Assembly (NCBI GenBank): GCA_029204225.1 | Contig: CM055093.1 | Location: 3,230,285 to 3,294,284 of the forward strand | DNA length: 64,000 nt | DNA from: Diphasiastrum complanatum | Taxonomy: Eukaryota > Streptophyta > Lycopodiopsida > Lycopodiales > Lycopodiaceae | Reading direction: 5' to 3' | In this document: one piece after another, positions 59,901 to 64,000 of the stretch | Position numbering within the stretch: the stretch's first letter is position 1 | Layout of the letters: each line of letters starts with the position of its first letter | The notes under the pieces: generated by a model | Told to the model about the DNA's origin: nothing | The model's input: only the letters and a program-made list of their open reading frames with translations | The model's database searches: none | Translations under genes and position numbers: made by a program

Positions 59901-60891
59901 AATCCTTCTAATTTATGTGGATGACATTATTTTAAGTGGAGGGAACAAGGAAGATATAGAAGATATCAAGAAAGCACTAAAAAAGGAATTTGAAGTGCAT
60001 GATCTTGGTCTTTTGAGCTATATCTTAGGAATAGAAGTAATTAGAACTTCTCAAATCACTTTTATTTCACAAGAGAAGTATGCTATTTCTATTCTCAATA
60101 GATTTCATATGGTAGATGCAAATCCTATTGATACACCTATGGAATCACATGTAAAGCTAACTATAAGAGGTAATGAAAGATCCTTCGAGGACATTACTCT
60201 CTATAGGAAGCTAATAGGTTCTCTTATATATCTAACCATCACAAGACCTGATTTATCTTATTGTGTTGGTAGATTAAGCCAATTCATGCAAGATCCTAGC
60301 ATAGAACATTGGAAACTAGGAAAGAGGATCTTGAGATACATCTCGGGAACAAAAGATTTTGGCATTGTTTATAGAGGCTCATCACCTAACTTATTTGGTT
60401 TTTCAGATTCAGATTTTGCAGGAGACCTTATGGATAGAAAATCCATAAATGCACATGCTATTTTCATAGGTGATGGAGCTATCTCATGGATGTCGAAGAA
60501 ACAAGCAACTATATCACTTTCTTCTAGTGAGGCCGAGTACAAAGCTTTGACATCATGCACAAAGGAGATGGTGTGGATCAAGAGGATGATTATGGAGCTT
60601 CATTTGCTGGATTTTTCAGAGAGTCCAATCATCTTTTGTGACAACCTTTCAGCCCAAAGTCTAGCAAGCAATCCGGTTTTCCATGCAAGGAGCAAACATA
60701 TCGAGGTGGCTTACCATTTTGTGAGAGAACAAGTGTTGGCAAAAGAGATCAAGCTTGAACATGTCCCATCAAAGGAATGTGTGGCTGATATCTTTACCAA
60801 AGCATTGGGAAAGGACTTATTTTTCAAGCATAGAACAAGTCTTGGTGTACTTTCTAAATCTATGCTAAAACTAGTTGAAGAGGGAGTGTGA
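56941..60891 (+). CDS. Gag-pol polyprotein, Ty1/Copia, 1316 aa
   Basis: One frame encodes everything needed to copy the element. Gag (about 1-240, with NYSTWKVRM near the N-terminus) ends in a zinc knuckle C245-C248-H253-C258. Protease has D306-S-G-A. The integrase has an HHCC zinc site (H439, H444, C473, C476) and the triad D503, D565, E601, with the canonical 35 residues between the last two. Reverse transcriptase spans about 828-1070 with D907 and YVDD at 992-995. RNase H has D1156, E1199 and D1234. No stop or frameshift is seen, and the length is normal for Copia. The ATG at 56941 is the first that opens into gag. There is no gag/pol stop or frameshift signal, so the Gag:Pol ratio must be set otherwise. 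The TGA stop at 60889-60891 lies inside the 3' LTR. Confidence 0.97.
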   Translation: MATNGGYMLESNDRLTSLNYSTWKVRMESLLEMNELMDIVVGVEERPLAPQEQLRYDKRAKKALHMIKMNVTNELIKEVGKCTSSSEAWEALKKVYESKSTSRVLTLRRQIFSCMQKKSENGHAFVLRVKALNDELACINDGINNEELVQVILNGLLDDHANLVQSYAIQKCLPSVGDLQEVLLAEEFRLQARVGASSTSQGGEEEAMFSKGKFKGKGKSNWSKGQDQGEHSTFGKKKDRSKLKCFYCGVKGHFASDCFKKKRDQGEKQTNLTIDEGGDELLSNDAFVMSSCLLANHGDIDPWWIDSGATSHMTYHKEYFSSLMAFDGDRKVIYTANDGECAIKGIGTIPISLSTNRNIELKDVLLIPSITKNLLSVSQMLDKGFKVEFDGDACLIKKGCSIIAKGKRQGKLFKLDACVVANQVGCMANEQMSIQEVWHKRMGHLNYKALEVIAKKEVVRGLPKSLTCLNHVCEECALSKSHRLPYTRSISRSKMPFSLLHSDIHGVTTISNGGAKMYVTFIDDFSRFCWVYLLKSKDEVFDVFVKFKVAIETQFTTKIKCLRSDNGGEYISNKFKAFCDEHGIKREYTCPRTPQQNGVAERKNRTLCESAKAMRLNANLPKPFWSDALLCANFLCNRWPSVVLEGKTPFEALFGTKPNVKFLRTFGCICYFNITLDDRTKEDPSSRKGIFVGYSEVSKAYRIYVPSIKKVFTSRDVIFDESNIPKVVSSDDGVVATNVLDDNGVDDTLDVDVEEASSSQIPRRTPRHKVKPSRLTYDGKGKQVVDGSNYAFLTSFDVPSCVDEARQEEEWIQAMDLEFEALMKNNTWRLVELPKGKSAIGCKWIFKVKTNQDGSINKLKARLVAKGYAQEHGIDYEETFAPVAKMVSIRVIISLATLYGWDLWQLDISNAFLNGDLEEEVYMEQPESYVSHSKPNHVCFLQKSLYGLKQAPRSWYARLNSFLLSQNFTMSEYDHSLYFRISANDVTILLIYVDDIILSGGNKEDIEDIKKALKKEFEVHDLGLLSYILGIEVIRTSQITFISQEKYAISILNRFHMVDANPIDTPMESHVKLTIRGNERSFEDITLYRKLIGSLIYLTITRPDLSYCVGRLSQFMQDPSIEHWKLGKRILRYISGTKDFGIVYRGSSPNLFGFSDSDFAGDLMDRKSINAHAIFIGDGAISWMSKKQATISLSSSEAEYKALTSCTKEMVWIKRMIMELHLLDFSESPIIFCDNLSAQSLASNPVFHARSKHIEVAYHFVREQVLAKEIKLEHVPSKECVADIFTKALGKDLFFKHRTSLGVLSKSMLKLVEEGV
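60877..60886 (+). other. Polypurine tract
   Basis: GAAGAGGGAG abuts the 3' LTR and primes plus-strand synthesis. It also encodes the last residues of the polyprotein. Confidence 0.85.
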
Positions 60892-61539
60892 AAAATTGTC
60901 AACTAGTAGTATTTTCCTAACTTGAGATTTTGTAGGCCTATGGCCAAATAAAAGTTAGAGATAGGTTCATACATGTATGTAGAGGCCCAAAGTATGTGTA
61001 CACTACTTTTGAGGTCACATTAATTAGAGGAGGTCGAGTGTGGAGCTCTTCTATTGGCTCATAATTTGGTGCATTCCTATTTGACCAAATTTCTAGGTAT
61101 ATGGGTGAATCCTATTGGACCCCAATTTTAGCCTATCATAAGACAAGTGGCCAAGAGGCACTATGGCTGCTATAAATAGCCATCTCCACGAGTATGTACA
61201 CATCTCATTTTCATTCTATTGAATGAATGTTATGCTCTTTGAAGATCCATCTTCTTCTCTCTCACTTTTTTGTTCATATCTTGCATTCTAGCCACTAGAA
61301 TTGTGATTTCTTTGTTGCTATGGCTTCACACGTGTGAAATGCAGGTTGTAGGCTCTGAAGTACGGACAGGGACAGCAAGTTTCTGTTTGTGGAAGCTTAT
61401 GATCAGATTTTGATGTTTAGTTGATGTTTAGTATGCTTAACATCACAATTTCTATCATTTTTTCAATCTAGATGTGCATAACTTCCATGGCCAAGATCTT
61501 TATGAAACTTTAGCATCTTTTGGATCTGAGTTTTTCACA
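60887..61539 (+). mobile_element. 3' LTR (653 bp)
   Basis: Same length as the 5' LTR and no difference found. Followed by the AGAC duplication at 61540-61543. Its TATA copy is near 61171. Confidence 0.96.
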
Positions 61540-61720
61540 AGACTCCTAGACAAGAATTTTTTTTCCTACATAAGAAACAAGAAACCAGAAAATCAGACTT
61601 TCCTATATAAAAAACTTAATAGAAAATATTTATCCTATATAGAAAACACAAAGCACAAAGCCCCACGCACTTTTCTAGATAGAAAAATTATATCTTATGT
61701 ATAAAAAATATCAAAGATAC
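61540..61720. repeat. Subterminal-type repeats, right part (U3)
   Basis: Continuation of 55383-55678 beyond the insertion, matching 11278-11450. Confidence 0.6.
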
Positions 61721-62058
61721 AAAACAAATATATATAATTAGAGAACCAAGGTTCAACCTCTATTGAATGCTAAAATCCAACTTGTGCCTGAAAAAATAGT
61801 TACATTTTAAACTGAAACCAACACAACTATGTCATTACAACCTTTCAGAAAGCATTCAATATAAATACATTGCATTGCAAAATATACGCCCGATTAAATT
61901 GAACATCTCTAAACAAAAGCCCTTTGTTAAAGTCAACTCTCTATTGCACACTATCTCTGATGAATGTTAAATTCGTCTTGCAAAAACATGTCTTCACGAA
62001 AACAGTTCGTAAAAACAAAGAACGTCTACTCAGATACATGGACGTCTTTTACCAGTAG

Positions 62059-64000
62059 CTATCCAGGTATGTGTTTCTGCAACATGACCTTTTTTTCTTT
62101 TAGAAGATAATTCACAATACTTAATCTCACGTCAGCTGAGCTACGATTGCCCATATAGGTACTACAAACTAGATTGCTTGACAATTTGATTGATGAATAG
62201 TAGTTGCCAAGATTTTTATAAAGCTCATTTATCGTCTTGACATTAAAAAACATCATCAAAATAGTCTCTTGATCTTGTTCACATATTTTTGGGTCGCGCA
62301 CCTACAAAACAATCACATTGAAATTAATTGTCAAAACACAATATTGATTATGATTTTAGAAAAGAGCAACTTGTTAAACATTTTAATATTTCATACCATT
62401 GGCTGATTACTTGAACTCTAATTTTTAGAGCCATAATCAAGCTCATGGAGGGCCTGTTATCCAAAAACAAACGACATAATTTCAAATTAAGTTGAAACAC
62501 ACATACGAAACGGTCTTTTTGATAAATATACGTACTCTACAAGACTTTAATCTGAAATTCTTAAAAAACTGTAAGCATGACACATGTTTAATAACCTGAA
62601 CATTATAATAAATCACATGTCATGACTTTGATGAATGACAAAATTGTTTCTGAAAGAAAGTATGTAAATCACAATCTATAAACATGTAGAAGAAAGAAAT
62701 CTGAAGATGCACCCAGAACTTAAAAATACCTTGACTTTTTTGGAACCATGCAAATTTTTGGCAACATCAAAATTTTGGTTTTTCAAACTGTGAATCATGT
62801 TGTGATTCACCTACAGAATACACACTTAGAATAAAATTCATTCCATGAAGTAATATTTCAACCAAAGCCCACTTACTATTCAAAGATTTACACAAGCTCT
62901 ACAAAATAAATTTGATGCACAATATTTTGAAAACAATACATTTGAATCATAATATCAAGATTATTCAAACAAAAGTTCTTGTTACCTTGACTTTTTTCAC
63001 CTTATGTGATCTGTTGGTAATCTCACGAAATCTTTTTTCTCTCAACATCGTCATCATTTTTTATCTCATCTGAAAAAAAACACACTATAAAGGTATATAC
63101 ATAACGTGTACCAAAAGTGCTCTTTAGATAAAAGATGATCATGCATACCTTTCGAGCTCGCATACTTCTTTCAAAACGCACATCTTCATGAGTACACATT
63201 TGAGGTTTCTCTTTCTCTTTTTCCTATATAAAACAAAGTCAAAATTTTATAATGATAATATATTAATCAGATTTATATTTAAATTAATTAAAAAGTGTAA
63301 TTTTGAAATTGAACATGGGTGGACAATTCAACGTGTGTGAAAACAATCTCATTTGTGGAAGAGTTGTCATTCAATAGTTCCATGAATGTCATATGGCTAG
63401 GAAATCTTTCCACATCATCAATACTCATTTCCTACATCAAAAAACATAAATGTAATAATATTAATATACCTAAAAAGCTGACATATTCGACTCCATGCAA
63501 TCACTTATAGAAGTGACATAATTAATCAAAACACTTGTTCCCAAAAAAAATCGCAACATCTTGGACAAACTTTTTAAAATGGATTGATTTATTTGTAACT
63601 CAGATATCTACTTGTCTAAAGTATTCAAGGGATTGCGGTGTATGGTCTTTCAAAATAAACCCTTGGAATGTTCTCACACATATAAGACTAGATTCAACTT
63701 TGTTTGAAAGTAATATTATAAAGTGCAAAATATTTATACTTTCATTATGTAAACTAATATTGTATATGTGAAATCAAATAAATACACATTTGATACGCTT
63801 GCTTGCATCGAAGGTTTTTGTCTAATAACCAATGAAGTAGTGATGCAAAACCAGAAAAAACTTACCTTGTCATGAGGGATCTTGTCAAGAGATTGTTTAT
63901 ATGCTTCTCCAAAGAGTAGCTCCACGGCTCTAGCTCAAACTTCTAAATGTGGCACGATGTTCAAGTGAGAGTCATTCTCCTTCATTACTTAAACATTACA
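62059..64000 (-). pseudogene. Gene M, copy at the U3/U4 joint (cut by window end)
   Basis: Same exons and in-frame TAA and TAG as the copies at 11797 and 34831. It is cut off within the intron upstream of the IPHDK exon, so whether the 5' exons follow is unknown. Confidence 0.7.
63273..64000. repeat. Tandem unit U4 (first 728 bp)
   Basis: Continues collinear with 737, 13011 and 36045, so the array extends past the window. Confidence 0.9.

Larger units (their letters stand above)
55679..61539 (+). mobile_element. Intact Ty1/Copia LTR retrotransposon, 5861 bp
   Basis: Complete element: two 653-bp LTRs with no difference seen on reading both through, a perfect initiator-Met primer site, a single open gag-pol frame and a purine tract at the 3' LTR. 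Terminal inverted repeats are TGTGAAAAA and TTTTTCACA. The domain order protease-integrase-RT-RNase H defines Copia. The lineage is not assigned. It is inserted in the subterminal repeats of U3, while U1 and U2 have empty sites, so it arrived after the array formed. All parts needed for movement appear present. Confidence 0.96.

Overview
The window is plant nuclear repeat-rich DNA: AT-rich, no dense gene layout, Ty1/Copia retrotransposons with a tRNA-iMet-type primer site, long (GA)n tracts, spliced genes and one S1-type self-incompatibility homologue (SPH), a family typical of flowering plants. The species cannot be named from the sequence.

The dominant feature is a head-to-tail array of near-identical units. 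Using the motif ATCAGAT as a common mark (730-736, 13004-13010, 36038-36044, 63266-63272), unit U1 is 737-13010 (12.3 kb), U2 13011-36044 (23.0 kb), U3 36045-63272 (27.2 kb, or 21.4 kb without a young Copia insertion) and U4 starts at 63273 and runs off the window. A full unit reads: 3' half of a minus-strand multi-exon gene relic (called M here), a (GA)n tract, minus-strand Copia leader and LTR remnant, three ~385-bp tandem repeats, a plus-strand transposon-like relic (called P), a long non-coding stretch, repeat X, an SPH gene, the 5' half of a minus-strand Copia element with its LTR, repeat X' (an older diverged copy of X), subterminal-type repeats, then M again. U1 lacks everything between X and X' and carries an X/X' hybrid, as expected of recombination between those two repeats. 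The left end (1-736) is an inverted copy of part of M, joined to U1 at a 7-bp microhomology.

Protein-coding content that still looks functional is small. An intact Copia element (55679-61539) has two 653-bp LTRs that read as identical and one open gag-pol frame of 1316 codons. It sits in U3, and two empty paralogous sites exist in the same window. SPH is open in U2, frameshifted in U3 and absent from U1. The genes M and P, the minus-strand Copia and a hAT-like tail are broken, and most breaks are shared by all copies, so they predate the array. Copy-specific lesions (a TAG in the U3 Copia pol, a 5-bp deletion in U3 SPH, the 1.6-kb loss of M's 5' end in U1 and U3) postdate it.

No tRNA, rRNA, CRISPR or bacterial-type features were seen. 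Because the units are so alike, conservation of an open frame between copies is not evidence of selection.
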